Positions 54,323-64,000 of a stretch of 64,000 nucleotides of DNA are shown piece after piece. The translations under genes were made by a program, and so were the position numbers. The notes under the pieces were generated by a model that ran no database searches, was not told the DNA's origin, and saw only the letters and a list, made by a program, of their open reading frames with translations. Source of the stretch: Asticcacaulis sp. MM231 (lineage in GTDB: Bacteria > Pseudomonadota > Alphaproteobacteria > Caulobacterales > Caulobacteraceae); assembly GCF_964186625.1 (NCBI RefSeq), contig NZ_OZ075108.1, positions 2,046,001 through 2,110,000 on the forward strand, written 5' to 3'. How positions within the stretch are numbered: position 1 is the first letter of the stretch; each line of letters starts with the position of its first letter.

Positions 54323-56581
54323 TTACGAACGAGCTTTGAGCTTGCGATTGAAGAAATCAAGCTGCAGCCGGAACTTCTGCAAATTGCGTTCATTGCCCTT
54401 GAGGCCGTGCCGCTCGCCCGGATAGAGCATCAGTTCGAACGGTACGCCCTTCTTTTGCAGGGCCGCCATCACCCGTGTCGAGTTGGTGAGTTGCACATTG
54501 TCATCGGCCATACCGTGCATCAGCATCAGCGCACCGGGCTTGAGGTTATCGATGCGGTTCAGCACATCGCCGCCGGCATAGCCTTTCGGATTATCCTGCG
54601 GCGTCGACATGTAACGCTCGGTGTAGGCGGTATCATAAAGCTGCCATTGCGACGGCGGCGCACCCGCGGCGCCGGCAGCAAACGGCGTATCCTTGGCGGT
54701 CATCGCCATCAGCGTCACGAACCCGCCCTGTGACCAGCCGGTGATGCCGATATGGTCAGCATCGACATAGGGCAGGGTTTTCAGCCAGTTGGCACCCATG
54801 ATCTGATCATCGATATCCGGCCCGCCAAACGACTTGTAGATCGAGCGACCAAACTTGACCGAACGACCGGGGGTGCCGCGGTTATCGAGCGAGAAGACGA
54901 TATAGCCGGCTTCCTGCCACAGACGCGTGGCCGGCGAGACCCAGGTCTTCTTGACCGTCTTGGCCGCAGGACCACCGTAAATCGACACGATGACCGGATA
55001 CTTTTTCGCCGGGTCGAAACCGCGCGGCTTGAGGAGGTAGTATTCCAGCTTTTCGCCATCGGCCGCCGTCAGTTCGCCGAATTCCGGCTGGCTGTAGGCG
55101 TCCTTGTACGGATAATAGGGATGTTTGGCATCGAGCTTGTTTTCCTCGATCCAGCGCAGGCGCTTGCCCGTGCCATCGTAAAGCGCGCTTTGCGGCGGGG
55201 TCTGCGGATCGGAATAGCTGCCGATAAAGGCCGCGCCGCCGCCGGAGACCGAAGCCGCCCACCAGCCGCCGGCCTTTGTCAGGGCCACCGGCTCACCCGG
55301 CGTCTTGTAGCTGACCTTGTACAGGCCGTGCTCGATCGGTGTCTCCTTCGAGGCCTCGAAATATAGCTCGCCGGTCTTTTCATTGATATCGGCCAGTTTA
55401 TCGACCGGCCAGTCGCCATGTGTCACCTGACGGATCAGTTTGCCGTCTGAGCCATAGGAATAGACGTGCTTGTTGCCATCGCGCTCGGACGACCAGATGA
55501 AGCTGCCATCGGCCAGCAGACGGAAATCATCGTGCAGTTCAACCCAGGTGTCAGATTCCTCCGACAGGATGACTTTTGAAACGCCAGTCACCGGATCGAC
55601 CTGAAGCAGGTCCAGCGTGTGCTGGTCGCGGCTCAGGCGCTGAACGTAGAAACTCTTGCCATCCTTTGCCCAGTTGACCCGCGCCAGATAGATATCCGGA
55701 TTGCTGCCGAGATCCACCTTCACATCGCCGCCGCCAAGCGTCTTGACGTACAGTTCGACCACAGCGTTAGGCTTGCCGGCAAACGGATAACGCTGATCAA
55801 TAATCTTGACGCCTTCGCCGCCGATCTCGACGCGCTGGGCGATATCGACGCCGCTTTCGTCGGTCTTCTGGTAGACGATCTGGGTCGCCAGCGGGCTCCA
55901 CCAATAGCCGGTGTGACGATCAAGTTCTTCCTCGGCGATAAACTCGGCCGTAGCGTAGGTAGTCGTGCCCTCGCCCTTCGGCGACAATTGAGTCTCGGTT
56001 CCCCCCTTCAGATCCTTGAGGTACAGGGTCTGGTCACGGACAAAGGCGACCGCGCCGCCCTTGGGCGAAAGCTTGGCGTCCACCTCATCCCCGGCGGTTT
56101 CGGTCAGGCGGCTGACCTTTTTGCTGGCGCGATCGACGAGATAGATGTCGCCATCGAGCGGCAGCAGGATCGACTGGCTGTTCTCCGACCATTCGTAGGC
56201 CACGACGCCACGCGCCGACACGCGCATCCGCTCACGGCGCGACTTCTCGGCCTCGGAAAGCGCCTTGTCCGCCGAGGACAGGCTGTTGGCGTCGACCAAG
56301 AGAAACGGCTCGCCGCCCTTCACAGGCACGGCCCACAGGTCCTGAATGTTATGATCGCTATCCTTGGGCTTCAGCCAGGTCAACAGAGTGCCGTCGGGCG
56401 ATAGCTTGACGCCGCCGGCGCCGGGACCGGAAAGCGCCGGATCGGCGAAAACGCGCTCTGGCGTAAGATAGGCCTGTTGCGCGCTGGCGACTGGTGTCTG
56501 CGCCATCGTGGCTCCCGTCATCATGGTGGTGGTCATCAAAAACGATCCCATCAGGATCAGGGGTAAACGGACGAATTTCAC
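54323..56581 (-). CDS. Secreted S9 (dipeptidyl peptidase IV-like) serine peptidase
   Basis: 752 aa from GTG 56581 (MKFVRLPLILM), with GGGAG upstream; the frame to TTG 56605 is not used. Signal peptide ends near MAQTPVA. Beta-propeller (DPPIV N domain), then peptidase S9 domain with catalytic Ser in GWSQGGF, Asp in GMADDNV, His in GERHGL. Removes N-terminal dipeptides, probably in the periplasm. Confidence 0.9.
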   Translation of the reverse strand: MKFVRLPLILMGSFLMTTTMMTGATMAQTPVASAQQAYLTPERVFADPALSGPGAGGVKLSPDGTLLTWLKPKDSDHNIQDLWAVPVKGGEPFLLVDANSLSSADKALSEAEKSRRERMRVSARGVVAYEWSENSQSILLPLDGDIYLVDRASKKVSRLTETAGDEVDAKLSPKGGAVAFVRDQTLYLKDLKGGTETQLSPKGEGTTTYATAEFIAEEELDRHTGYWWSPLATQIVYQKTDESGVDIAQRVEIGGEGVKIIDQRYPFAGKPNAVVELYVKTLGGGDVKVDLGSNPDIYLARVNWAKDGKSFYVQRLSRDQHTLDLLQVDPVTGVSKVILSEESDTWVELHDDFRLLADGSFIWSSERDGNKHVYSYGSDGKLIRQVTHGDWPVDKLADINEKTGELYFEASKETPIEHGLYKVSYKTPGEPVALTKAGGWWAASVSGGGAAFIGSYSDPQTPPQSALYDGTGKRLRWIEENKLDAKHPYYPYKDAYSQPEFGELTAADGEKLEYYLLKPRGFDPAKKYPVIVSIYGGPAAKTVKKTWVSPATRLWQEAGYIVFSLDNRGTPGRSVKFGRSIYKSFGGPDIDDQIMGANWLKTLPYVDADHIGITGWSQGGFVTLMAMTAKDTPFAAGAAGAPPSQWQLYDTAYTERYMSTPQDNPKGYAGGDVLNRIDNLKPGALMLMHGMADDNVQLTNSTRVMAALQKKGVPFELMLYPGERHGLKGNERNLQKFRLQLDFFNRKLKARS

Positions 56582-56719
56582 AGGCGCGCTCCCAACATAG
56601 GCCAAGGCGGCGAAGCTAGTCCGTGCCTGACGCCTGCGTCAAGCGGTTGCAGCCGATACGACCAATTTCCTTTTAGCGTGCGCCGTTTGTTTCCGGATTG
56701 TGGTTGCGGATCAGGTTTC

Positions 56720-57118
56720 TTATTGGGAGGGTCTCGTCAGGATGAAGACGGCGCATAGGGCACAAACCATACCCGGCACGAAAGCCCAATAGCCGTGGTG
56801 GCGCATAAGGTAGCCCGACAGGACGGAACTGACCGCCATGGCCGAAACGGCGGCGATCTTGGCGCTTTGGGTGATGGCGCCGCGCTCACGAAAGGCGCGG
56901 ATCGGCGGGCCGATCTTCGGATGGTTCATGATCTTCGCCTCCCACGCCGGATTGGAGCGCGCGAAGAAAACGGCGGCGATAATGAAAAACACCGTGCTCG
57001 GCATGACCGGCAGGAAGGCCCCGACAATGCCCAGCCCGACAAACAACAAACCCGCCAACATGAAAAGTATTCGCATGTGCAAACCATAGCGCCAAACCTG
57101 CCCTGCGCCTATAGCCAT
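56720..57118 (-). CDS. DUF454 (YbaN-like) membrane protein
   Basis: 132 aa from ATG 57118, chosen because GGAG lies 5 bp before it; an alternative ATG at 57076 (MRILF) would match the usual family start. Two or three transmembrane helices, with FLPVMPSTVFFIIAAVFFARSNP typical of DUF454. Function unknown. Confidence 0.82.
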   Translation of the reverse strand: MAIGAGQVWRYGLHMRILFMLAGLLFVGLGIVGAFLPVMPSTVFFIIAAVFFARSNPAWEAKIMNHPKIGPPIRAFRERGAITQSAKIAAVSAMAVSSVLSGYLMRHHGYWAFVPGMVCALCAVFILTRPSQ

Positions 57119-57231
57119 TTCATCTCCAAACAGAACTTATCGTCGCAGCGAACCGCATGGATTTCTGATCGTGGTGGACTTCATCCTTCGAACAGGCTAA
57201 CCGCCATATTCCCTCTTTAAAAGGCAAGTGT

Positions 57232-58113
57232 ATGCAAGCGTCAGGGCCGGAACCCTCCTCTCCCCTGGCCAACTCAGACAACGAGTTTCATAAGCTCGAT
57301 GCCGAGTTGCGCGCGGCCGGCGTCGATACCTCGCAATTCGGTTTTTACGATCAGCCCTCAAGCCTCAATCCGACCAGCTTGCGCGAATCCTATGCGCGCT
57401 GGGTGCAGCTTCGTCCGCGTGACGCAGCCTATGAGGCGCATGTGCGAACCGTCGTGCCCAAGCTGTGCGAACTGATCATTTCCGCCTTTGAGGCTGACAA
57501 CTGGCACGGCGGCTGCGTCGAGGCCTCGACCATGATGGCGCGGATGCTCGACCGGCTTGGCATCTGGAGTTTCAGCGTGATCGGCTCGACCACTTTCGAA
57601 GTCCTGCCCCGTGGCCTGTGCTGCGGGTTTTACCGGCACGATTTTCAGGATTTCCAGGATGCCGTTCTGGGCCATGCCTGGGTGGTGATTCCGCCTTATG
57701 GTGTAGTGGACGCCACCGTGGCGCTCCAGCAATGGGGCTACGATCCGATCACGCAGTTCCTGCCGGCTTTCGTGGCGGCCGAGAATACCCGCCGCATCTT
57801 GCCGCACGTCTCCGATGTGGTGAGTTGGCGGATGCGCAGCCATTTCGATTTCACAGACGGTTATCTCGATGAAGCGCTGCACCTGCGCCTGGAGCCCGAC
57901 CTGACGAAATTCGGCCTGGATTTCCCGGCTGTGCAGATCGAGGAAGGCCCGCTCAATATGCGCTACGTGCCGCTGCATATCTACATGTCAGACGGCCCGC
58001 TGGAAACCATCAATCACGGTGGCGCCATGGGGCGTTCCGGTGGTGATATTTGGGATCAGGTTGTAGAGCCGGTCTTGAGTAAGATTGAAGGCAAAGGGCC
58101 GCCGGCCCTTTGA
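57232..58113 (+). CDS. Papain/transglutaminase-like fold protein, uncharacterised
   Basis: 293 aa, cytoplasmic. No name recognised. WHGGCVEAST (Cys95), LGHAWVVIPP (His148) and GVVDAT (Asp160) have the order and spacing of a transglutaminase-type Cys-His-Asp triad. This is a pattern inference only. It converges on tuf; its last codons form part of the repeat that follows. Confidence 0.7.
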   Translation: MQASGPEPSSPLANSDNEFHKLDAELRAAGVDTSQFGFYDQPSSLNPTSLRESYARWVQLRPRDAAYEAHVRTVVPKLCELIISAFEADNWHGGCVEASTMMARMLDRLGIWSFSVIGSTTFEVLPRGLCCGFYRHDFQDFQDAVLGHAWVVIPPYGVVDATVALQQWGYDPITQFLPAFVAAENTRRILPHVSDVVSWRMRSHFDFTDGYLDEALHLRLEPDLTKFGLDFPAVQIEEGPLNMRYVPLHIYMSDGPLETINHGGAMGRSGGDIWDQVVEPVLSKIEGKGPPAL

Positions 58114-58254
58114 TCCCATAACGCGACAGAGATTAATTAGCAGCCTGCAAAACTAAAAAGACCCCCGGCCCTAAAGCCGGAGGTCTCTTTTGGTTTTATC
58201 GGTCGTTATCTAACCGCCGTCGTGTATCGGGGTCGAGGGGCCGGCGGCCCCTCG
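58093..58254. repeat. Palindromic repeat, family B copy 2
   Basis: Left hairpin AAAGGGCC-GCC-GGCCCTTT (58093-58111), CCCATAACGCGACAGAG (58115-58131), a central terminator hairpin, CCGTCGTGTATCGGG (58217-58231), and right hairpin CGAGGGGCC-GGC-GGCCCCTCG (58234-58254). Same order of parts as 28285-28413. Ends 7 bp before the tuf stop. Confidence 0.75.
58155..58191. terminator. Bidirectional terminator after tuf
   Basis: AGACCcCCGGC-CCTAAA-GCCGGaGGTCT with T-runs on both strands. Forms the centre of repeat B copy 2. Confidence 0.88.
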
Positions 58255-58261
58255 CCTTCAA

Positions 58262-59452
58262 CTATTCCACGATCTTGGCGACTACGCCGGCGCCGACGGT
58301 GCGGCCACCTTCACGGATAGCGAAGCGCAGCTTCTCTTCCATGGCGATCGGGGTGATCAGTTCAACGTCCAGCTCGGCGTTATCGCCAGGCATGATCATT
58401 TCCACGCCTTCGCGCAGGCGGATGATGCCCGTCACGTCGGTGGTACGGAAGTAGAATTGCGGACGGTAGTTGGTGAAGAACGGCGTGTGACGACCGCCTT
58501 CTTCCTTGGTGAGGATGTAGGCTTCAGCCACGAACTTCGTGTGCGGCGTGATCGAGCCGGGCTTGCAGAGAACCTGGCCGCGCTCAACGTCTTCACGCTT
58601 GGTGCCGCGCAGCAGAACGCCGACGTTGTCACCAGCTTGACCCTGGTCGAGCAGCTTGCGGAACATTTCAACGCCCGTGCAGGTCGTCTTCTGAACCGGA
58701 CGAATGCCGACGATTTCGACTTCTTCACCGACCTTAACGATACCGCGCTCGACGCGGCCCGTCACAACCGTACCACGACCCGAGATCGAGAACACGTCTT
58801 CGACCGGCATCAGGAACGGCAGGTCAACCGGACGCTCCGGCTGCGGGATGTATTCGTCAACCGTTTGCATCAGAGCCAGGATCGACTGTTCGCCGATTTC
58901 CGGGTTCACGCCATCGGTCGCGGCCTTGGCCGAACCCTTGGTGATGGGGATATCGTCGCCGGGGAACTGATAGGACGACAGAAGCTCACGAACTTCCATT
59001 TCAACCAGTTCCAGCAGTTCTTCGTCGTCAACAAGGTCAACCTTGTTCATGTAAACGACCAGAGCAGGCACGCCGACCTGACGGGCCAGCAGAATGTGCT
59101 CGCGCGTTTGCGGCATCGGGCCGTCAGCGGCCGAAACGACCAGAATCGCGCCGTCCATCTGAGCCGCACCAGTGATCATGTTCTTCACATAGTCGGCGTG
59201 GCCCGGGCAATCGACGTGGGCGTAGTGGCGGTTGGCGGTTTCGTATTCGACGTGCGCCGTGTTGATCGTGATGCCGCGGGCCTTTTCTTCTGGCGCAGCG
59301 TCGATGTCGGCATAGTTCTTTGCCGTCGCGCCGCCGGACTTGGCAAGCGTGATCGTGATCGCGGCCGTCAAAGTCGTCTTGCCATGGTCAACGTGACCAA
59401 TGGTGCCGATGTTACAGTGAGGCTTCGAGCGGTTGAATTTTTCCTTGGCCAT
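58262..59452 (-). CDS. tuf: Elongation factor Tu
   Basis: 396 aa from ATG 59452 ([11 protein letters not shown]). G1 [11 protein letters not shown]2 [11 protein letters not shown]3 [14 protein letters not shown]4 MNKVDLVDD. Delivers aminoacyl-tRNA to the ribosome. tRNA-Gly and tRNA-Tyr lie just upstream. It is separated from tRNA-Trp and secE by the inserted block. Confidence 0.97.
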   Translation of the reverse strand: MAKEKFNRSKPHCNIGTIGHVDHGKTTLTAAITITLAKSGGATAKNYADIDAAPEEKARGITINTAHVEYETANRHYAHVDCPGHADYVKNMITGAAQMDGAILVVSAADGPMPQTREHILLARQVGVPALVVYMNKVDLVDDEELLELVEMEVRELLSSYQFPGDDIPITKGSAKAATDGVNPEIGEQSILALMQTVDEYIPQPERPVDLPFLMPVEDVFSISGRGTVVTGRVERGIVKVGEEVEIVGIRPVQKTTCTGVEMFRKLLDQGQAGDNVGVLLRGTKREDVERGQVLCKPGSITPHTKFVAEAYILTKEEGGRHTPFFTNYRPQFYFRTTDVTGIIRLREGVEMIMPGDNAELDVELITPIAMEEKLRFAIREGGRTVGAGVVAKIVE

Positions 59453-59523
59453 AGGTCTAAGGCTCCGTATCGCCCAGTCGGGCAAGGGGTTAAAATCAGG
59501 TGCCCTTTCGGGCGGTTTGTATT

Positions 59524-59597
59524 TGGAGCGGGTAGTCGGACTCGAACCGGCATCCTCAGCTTGGAAGGCTGCTGCACTACCTTTGTGCTATACCCGC
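59524..59597 (-). tRNA. tRNA-Gly (TCC anticodon)
   Basis: Complete 74-nt cloverleaf, acceptor GCGGGTA / TACCCGC, anticodon loop TTCCAAG, encoded CCA. Immediately upstream of tuf. Confidence 0.95.
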
Positions 59598-59685
59598 CCA
59601 AAAGGGCTAAAGAATTGCCGCCCAAAGCTTGAGCGCCGCTTCATATCTTGTGATGTGAGGACTGTCTGACAATGACTGTGAGTGA

Positions 59686-59769
59686 TGGTGGGGGAAGCAG
59701 GACTCGAACCTGCGAAGCTTACGCAGGGGATTTACAGTCCCCCCCCTTTGCCGCTCGGGACATTCCCCC
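59686..59769 (-). tRNA. tRNA-Tyr (GTA anticodon)
   Basis: 84-nt class II tRNA with long variable arm, anticodon GTA, and encoded CCA. The stem before the anticodon has a run of eight Gs. Upstream of tRNA-Gly. Confidence 0.93.
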
Positions 59770-59932
59770 AAACACTCACAAAGTCATTTGCCGGACGCCT
59801 TAAACTCGACCTTTCGAAAAAGGACAAGCCCAAATGTGAAAAAAACTTTTGGATAAATAGGTTTAGCCGTTAAAGGACTGCGCCAGATCATCTAAAAGCC
59901 TCTCAAGGCCTCAAATCGGAGCGCGTCTTATA

Positions 59933-60847
59933 GTGTCCTCTTTTCGTGAACGCAACGACCCCAAAGCCCATAAAGGCAAAAACAGGTCACAAAATTTTGT
60001 GGACAGGCCGAAAGCCCCTGCGGGCAAGCCTGCTCATGTGGCCAGGCGCGAGGATGATAAGCGACCAAAACACAATAACAATCAACGTTCTAAGATCAGT
60101 GATGACGGCTGGTTGTGGGGCGTTCACGCGGTAGAGGCAGCGCTGAAAAATTCTTCGCGCGCCAGCCAATTAAAGCTGTTTTTAAGCGAGGAACGCGGCA
60201 AATCGGTGCCGCCGGCGTGGTCGAAGCGCTCAGAAATTCGCATCTCGGTGTTACCGATGAGCGATATTTCGCGTCTCTTGCCCCAAGGCGCGGTGCATCA
60301 GGGCATCGCCCTGAACGCGCCGGTGCTGGAAGGCAATTCGCTGGAAACCCTGATGGAGGGCGACACGAAGAATAGCCTTCAGGTCATTCTCATGATCGAT
60401 CAGGTCACCGATCCACAGAATATTGGCGCCATTTTCCGTTCGGCCGCCGCGTTCGGCGTGCAGGGGCTGGTCATGCAGGACCGCCACTCCCCGCCCCTGC
60501 AAGGCGTGCTGGCCAAGACCGCGGCCGGCGCCATCGACATGGTGCCCTTTGCGCGCGTCACCAACCTCTCTCGTGCCCTGGAAGCCCTGAATGAGCAAGG
60601 CTATGTCAGCGTTGGTCTTGCCGGCGAAGGCGCGTTCAACCTGCATGAGCTTCTGGCGCAGCAAGGCTGGGGCAAATCGCTGAAAAAGCTGGTACTGGTG
60701 CTTGGCTCCGAAGGCGAAGGCATCCGCCGCCTTGTGGCCGAACACTGCGATCATCTGGCGCGCATCCCCATGCCGGGCGGTTTCGAGAGCCTCAATGTCA
60801 GTCACGCCGCCTCGATTTCGCTTTATGAGGTCTGCGCGCGTCGGTAA
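59933..60847 (+). CDS. rlmB: 23S rRNA Gm2251 2'-O-methyltransferase
   Basis: 304 aa from GTG 59933. A basic, disordered N-terminus (about 1-55), then the RlmB substrate-binding domain (WLWGVHAVEAALKN) and SPOUT core: IDQVTDPQNIGAIFRSAAAFG, LVLVLGSEGEGIR, IPMPGGFESLNVSHAAS. The GTG start is inferred; CGGAG is 14 bp upstream. Alone on the plus strand. Confidence 0.9.
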   Translation: MSSFRERNDPKAHKGKNRSQNFVDRPKAPAGKPAHVARREDDKRPKHNNNQRSKISDDGWLWGVHAVEAALKNSSRASQLKLFLSEERGKSVPPAWSKRSEIRISVLPMSDISRLLPQGAVHQGIALNAPVLEGNSLETLMEGDTKNSLQVILMIDQVTDPQNIGAIFRSAAAFGVQGLVMQDRHSPPLQGVLAKTAAGAIDMVPFARVTNLSRALEALNEQGYVSVGLAGEGAFNLHELLAQQGWGKSLKKLVLVLGSEGEGIRRLVAEHCDHLARIPMPGGFESLNVSHAASISLYEVCARR

Positions 60848-60850
60848 GAA

Positions 60851-60878
60851 TTGACATGCGCGGCCTATCCCTTATCTA
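60851..60878 (+). promoter_or_regulatory. Likely sigma-70 promoter of the TerC gene
   Basis: TTGACA (60851-60856), 16-bp spacer, TATCTA (60873-60878), 30 bp before the GTG. Confidence 0.6.
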
Positions 60879-60907
60879 GGGTAAACAGCTCTTTTTAAGG
60901 TGATCCC

Positions 60908-61693
60908 GTGGCGCTCGAGACCTCTTTCATGACTATCGATCCTGTCCTGCTGTCTCAAGGCCTGGCCCTTGTGCAGGTCATCTTCATCGACGTCGTGATG
61001 GCGGGCGATAATGCCGTGGCCGTCGGTATCGCCGCCGCCGGCCTGCCCGCCGACAAGCGCCGTCTCGCCATCATCTATGGCCTGATCGGCGCCGTCATCC
61101 TGCGCGTCGGCTTCGTCCTGATCACTGTCCAGTTGCTGGCCATGGTCGGCCTGTTGCTCGCCGGCGGTATCCTGCTTTTGTGGGTGTGCTGGAAGATGTG
61201 GCGCGAACTGCACGAGCACCACGAGACCGAGCAGGCCGAAGCGCTCATTATGGCCGGCAATGCCAACCTGACCGACGCGGAGAAAGCCGAGCGCGACACC
61301 CAGCCCAAACAAGTATCAACCAAAAAGACCAAGACCCTTCTGTCCGCCACCCTGCAGATCCTGGCGGCCGATATCTCCATGTCGCTCGATAACGTGCTGG
61401 CGGTTGCCGGCGCCGCGCAGCACCATGTTGAAATTCTCGTCTTCGGTCTGTTGCTCTCCATCGCCGCCATGGGCGTGGCCGCCAACCTGATCGCCAAGGT
61501 TCTGCACAAGTATCGCTGGATCGCCTTTGGCGGCGTGGCGGTTGTGCTGTTCGTGGCGCTGAAGATGATCTGGGAAGGCGGTCACCAGATCTGGGAATTC
61601 GGCCACTGCGACGCCACGCTCAAGTGTGTGCCGGTCATGACGCATGAAGTCGTGGTGTGGTGGAAAGAGTTCTTCTCCGGATTTGGAAAATAA
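60908..61693 (+). CDS. TerC-family integral membrane protein
   Basis: 261 aa from GTG 60908, with about six to seven transmembrane helices. The two metal-site segments FIDVVMAGDNAVAVG and ADISMSLDNVLAVAGAA are the TerC signature. The YjbE-like subgroup is linked to manganese or calcium efflux and metalloenzyme loading. No yybP-type riboswitch is seen before it. A terminator follows. Confidence 0.88.
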   Translation: MALETSFMTIDPVLLSQGLALVQVIFIDVVMAGDNAVAVGIAAAGLPADKRRLAIIYGLIGAVILRVGFVLITVQLLAMVGLLLAGGILLLWVCWKMWRELHEHHETEQAEALIMAGNANLTDAEKAERDTQPKQVSTKKTKTLLSATLQILAADISMSLDNVLAVAGAAQHHVEILVFGLLLSIAAMGVAANLIAKVLHKYRWIAFGGVAVVLFVALKMIWEGGHQIWEFGHCDATLKCVPVMTHEVVVWWKEFFSGFGK

Positions 61694-61694
61694 A

Positions 61695-61718
61695 AAAGAG
61701 GGCCGCCAAGCCCTCTTT
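61695..61718. terminator. Terminator between TerC and DUF805 genes
   Basis: AAAGAGGGC-CGCCAA-GCCCTCTTT, bidirectional. Confidence 0.8.
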
Positions 61719-61727
61719 GTCAACTCA

Positions 61728-62129
61728 TTAAAAAACGTCTGGTGAGCCACCAATGCCTTTCGGGGACGGACCGTACTTATTCGGTCCCTGCGTTCCATCC
61801 ATGAAACCGCACTCGATGAAGGTCCAAAGACCTCCGATAATCGGGATAAACAGGATAAGATACATCCAGCCCGATTTGTTGCGGTCATGCCAGCGCTTGG
61901 ATACCAGACAAACACCGATCCATGTCAGAAGCACAACACTGATCAGGTACACCAGCCCAAACAGAGGCGGAAACTCGCCACGCTCCAGATTGTTGAAAGC
62001 CCCCGTTGCGCCCCCAACGGCGCCTATGCCGACACCAAAGACAAGACTGATCCCCAGCGACCATAACCAATAATGCAGGCGGCGAATGCGGCCCTTAGCG
62101 CTGAAGAGTACATTTTTCCAATCATTCAT
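61728..62129 (-). CDS. DUF805 membrane protein
   Basis: 133 aa from ATG 62129 (MNDWKNVLFSAKGRIRRLHYW), with GAGGAATT upstream. Three to four transmembrane helices; SKRWHDRNKSGW is the DUF805 motif. Function unknown. Confidence 0.88.
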   Translation of the reverse strand: MNDWKNVLFSAKGRIRRLHYWLWSLGISLVFGVGIGAVGGATGAFNNLERGEFPPLFGLVYLISVVLLTWIGVCLVSKRWHDRNKSGWMYLILFIPIIGGLWTFIECGFMDGTQGPNKYGPSPKGIGGSPDVF

Positions 62130-62204
62130 GATCAATTCCTCGAAGGGTTGAAGCCGCACCTCGAAGCTAGCCATAAAAACACACTTCGTAAACTTAAGAA
62201 GTCG

Positions 62205-63920
62205 TCAGGTTTCGCTGCCGCCGAAGCGTGCGGTCCATTCGGCCACCATATCGTCGTCGATCTTCTTGAACAGCACCTCGCCCGATTGAACCTGCGTCCC
62301 TGCCACCAGTTTGGTCAGTTCGGCTTTGGCGTCATCCGAAGGCCAGGCCAGCGGCAACTGAACACCCACGCAGTCCGCGATGCTTTGTGCGGCAAACGGA
62401 ATGATCGGCTGCGCAAGAACAGCGTAAAGCCGTACCAGATTGAGGCCGTGGCGCACGATCACGCCGGCCCGTACCGTATCGGTCTTGAAGGCCGTCCACG
62501 GCGCGGCTTCCTGCAGGTATTCATTACCCAGCACCCATATGCGACGCACGGCTTGAGCGGCCTTGCGCATTTCCATAGCTTCGAAAGCTTCCGCCGCCTC
62601 GACCAGAAGCGCCGAGACATCGGCATAGAGCTTCTCTTCCAGCGGTCCCGCCTCGCCGCCTTCCGGCACCACGCCGTCAAACTTCAATTCGGTGAACTTC
62701 AGGATACGGTTGACAAAATTGCCGAGCACATCGGCCAGATCCTTGTTGATCGTCGCCTGGAACTGCTCCCAGGTGAACGACGAATCCGAGCTTTCGGGCG
62801 CATTGGCGATCAGGTACCAGCGCCAGTAATCGGCCGGCAGGATCTCCAGCGCCTGATCCATGAAGACGCCGCGATTCATGGAGGTCGAAAACTTACCGCC
62901 ATACCAGTTGAGCCAGTTGAAGGCCTTCAGCGTATCGACCATCTTCCATGGCTCGCCCGAGCCCAGAATTGTGGCCGGGAAGCTGACCGTATGGAAGGCG
63001 ACATTGTCCTTGCCCATGAATTCGACATAGCGAACATCCTCGGCGCCCTGATCGAGACGCCACCACTTTTGCCAACCGTCCGGATTACCTTGCGAGGTGA
63101 AATATTCCTTGGTCGAGCCGATATATTCGATCGGCGCATCGAACCAGACATAGAACACCTTGTCCTCGAAACCGGGACGCGGCTTGCCATCTTTCGTAAC
63201 CGGCACCCCCCATTTCAGATCGCGCGTGATGCCACGGTCGATCAGGCCTTCTTCAAGATGCTTGTTGGCAATGGAGAGCGCCAGTTGCGGCCACTCAGAC
63301 TTACCGGCGATCCATGCGCGCAATTGCGGCTCGACCTTGGTCTGCAACAGGTAAAGGTGACGGGTGTCACGCACTTCGAGATTACGCGAACCGGAAACCG
63401 CCGAATAGGGATTGATCAGGTCGGTCGGGTCCAGCAGACGGCCGCAGTTATCGCACTGGTCACCACGCGCCTTGTCGTAGCCGCAATGCGGACAGCTGCC
63501 TTCGACATAGCGATCCGGCAGAAAACGGCCATCATCGATCGAGTAGACCATCTTGTCGACGCGTTCTTCGATCAGGCCATTCTTATCCAGCGCCTCGCAA
63601 AAAGCTTGCGTAAGCTGGCGATTCTCCGGTGAGGACGAGCGACCAAACCAGTCATAGCTGAGCCCGAAGGCCTCGCCAGCGTTTTTCTGGATCAGGTGCT
63701 GCTCGTCGCAATAGGTGCGGACGTCCTGACCGGCCTTGGCGGCAGCCAGCTCGGCCGGCGTGCCGTGCTCGTCTGTGGCGCAAATATATAAGACCTCATG
63801 CCCACGCGCGCGCTGGAACCGGGCGAACACATCGGCCGGCAACATGGAACCGGCCAGATTGCCGAGGTGCTTGATGCCGTTGATATAGGGAAGCGCGGAG
63901 GTGATCAGGATGCGGGACAT
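62205..63920 (-). CDS. metG: Methionyl-tRNA synthetase
   Basis: 571 aa class Ia synthetase. [12 protein letters not shown] (HIGH region), [18 protein letters not shown] (zinc knot), [11 protein letters not shown] (KMSKS-type loop), and the anticodon-binding helical domain to the end. There is no C-terminal tRNA-binding EMAP-like extension, as in other alphaproteobacteria. Its upstream 80 bp to the window edge show nothing else. Confidence 0.96.
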   Translation of the reverse strand: MSRILITSALPYINGIKHLGNLAGSMLPADVFARFQRARGHEVLYICATDEHGTPAELAAAKAGQDVRTYCDEQHLIQKNAGEAFGLSYDWFGRSSSPENRQLTQAFCEALDKNGLIEERVDKMVYSIDDGRFLPDRYVEGSCPHCGYDKARGDQCDNCGRLLDPTDLINPYSAVSGSRNLEVRDTRHLYLLQTKVEPQLRAWIAGKSEWPQLALSIANKHLEEGLIDRGITRDLKWGVPVTKDGKPRPGFEDKVFYVWFDAPIEYIGSTKEYFTSQGNPDGWQKWWRLDQGAEDVRYVEFMGKDNVAFHTVSFPATILGSGEPWKMVDTLKAFNWLNWYGGKFSTSMNRGVFMDQALEILPADYWRWYLIANAPESSDSSFTWEQFQATINKDLADVLGNFVNRILKFTELKFDGVVPEGGEAGPLEEKLYADVSALLVEAAEAFEAMEMRKAAQAVRRIWVLGNEYLQEAAPWTAFKTDTVRAGVIVRHGLNLVRLYAVLAQPIIPFAAQSIADCVGVQLPLAWPSDDAKAELTKLVAGTQVQSGEVLFKKIDDDMVAEWTARFGGSET

Positions 63921-64000
63921 AAGGCTCTTTCAGCTCTCTAATGATGAGAAGGCCGTGGTCATAAACCATTTTGGCGGTTGAAATATAGGGATGATCGCTA

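Noticed and set aside
49686..58261. Integrative element at tRNA-Trp.
   Set aside because: No integrase and no duplicated tRNA 3' end found in the block.
60848..60907. yybP-ykoY manganese riboswitch before the TerC gene.
   Set aside because: The space between promoter and start is only about 30 bp, too short for the aptamer.

Overview
The window is about 60% G+C and looks like chromosome of an alphaproteobacterium in the Caulobacterales, most plausibly a Caulobacteraceae member such as Asticcacaulis. This is inferred from the RpoB/RpoC, MetG and LeuA types, dense coding and CcrM-type GANTC sites; no marker here fixes the genus. Most of it is housekeeping DNA, with short accessory stretches between conserved blocks.

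Layout. 1-4570: pyrE (cut by the left edge), a secreted hydrolase, a bifunctional RelA/SpoT protein and rpoZ. 4571-12281: leuA with a possible leucine leader peptide, a secreted nuclease, a DMT permease, folK, a NYN-domain protein, an atypical SDR, and smpB-dapA. 12463-25628: lytic transglycosylase, a three-gene metal-chelate ABC importer, a glycosyltransferase, two RNA methyltransferases, an SBF-like transporter, three tiny lipoproteins, a GST and hrpB. 25878-30816: amino-acid permease, metallo-hydrolase, SCP2 protein, flavoprotein, and a small XRE-regulated membrane-protein operon with a 32-bp palindromic operator. 30937-59769 is the classical tRNA-Tyr / tRNA-Gly / tuf / tRNA-Trp / secE / nusG / rplKA / rplJL / rpoBC array on the minus strand. 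It is interrupted by an M16 protease, by a 3.5-kb block (DUF1272, rhodanese, AraC-type regulator, sulfotransferase) between rplA and rplJ, and by an 8.4-kb block (GH10 xylanase, transglutaminase-like protein, GIN-domain protein, S9 peptidase, others) between tuf and tRNA-Trp. 59933-63920: rlmB, a TerC protein, DUF805 and metG.

Two observations stand out. First, five genes (slt, an MBL hydrolase, an SCP2 protein, a GlxA/AraC regulator and a DUF3857 transglutaminase) are broken by a one-base insertion or an in-frame TAG. In all five, restoring one GANTC pentamer at the lesion restores the conserved protein. GANTC is the CcrM methylation site, so these look like systematic base-calling errors at methylated adenines rather than real pseudogenes. 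Second, two families of 110-235-bp nested palindromic repeats, two copies each, sit exactly between the 3' ends of convergent genes. Their hairpins differ between copies and arms but stay self-complementary, as expected of structured mobile or RNA-level elements. I saw no CRISPR array, insertion sequence with transposase, prophage or replication origin.
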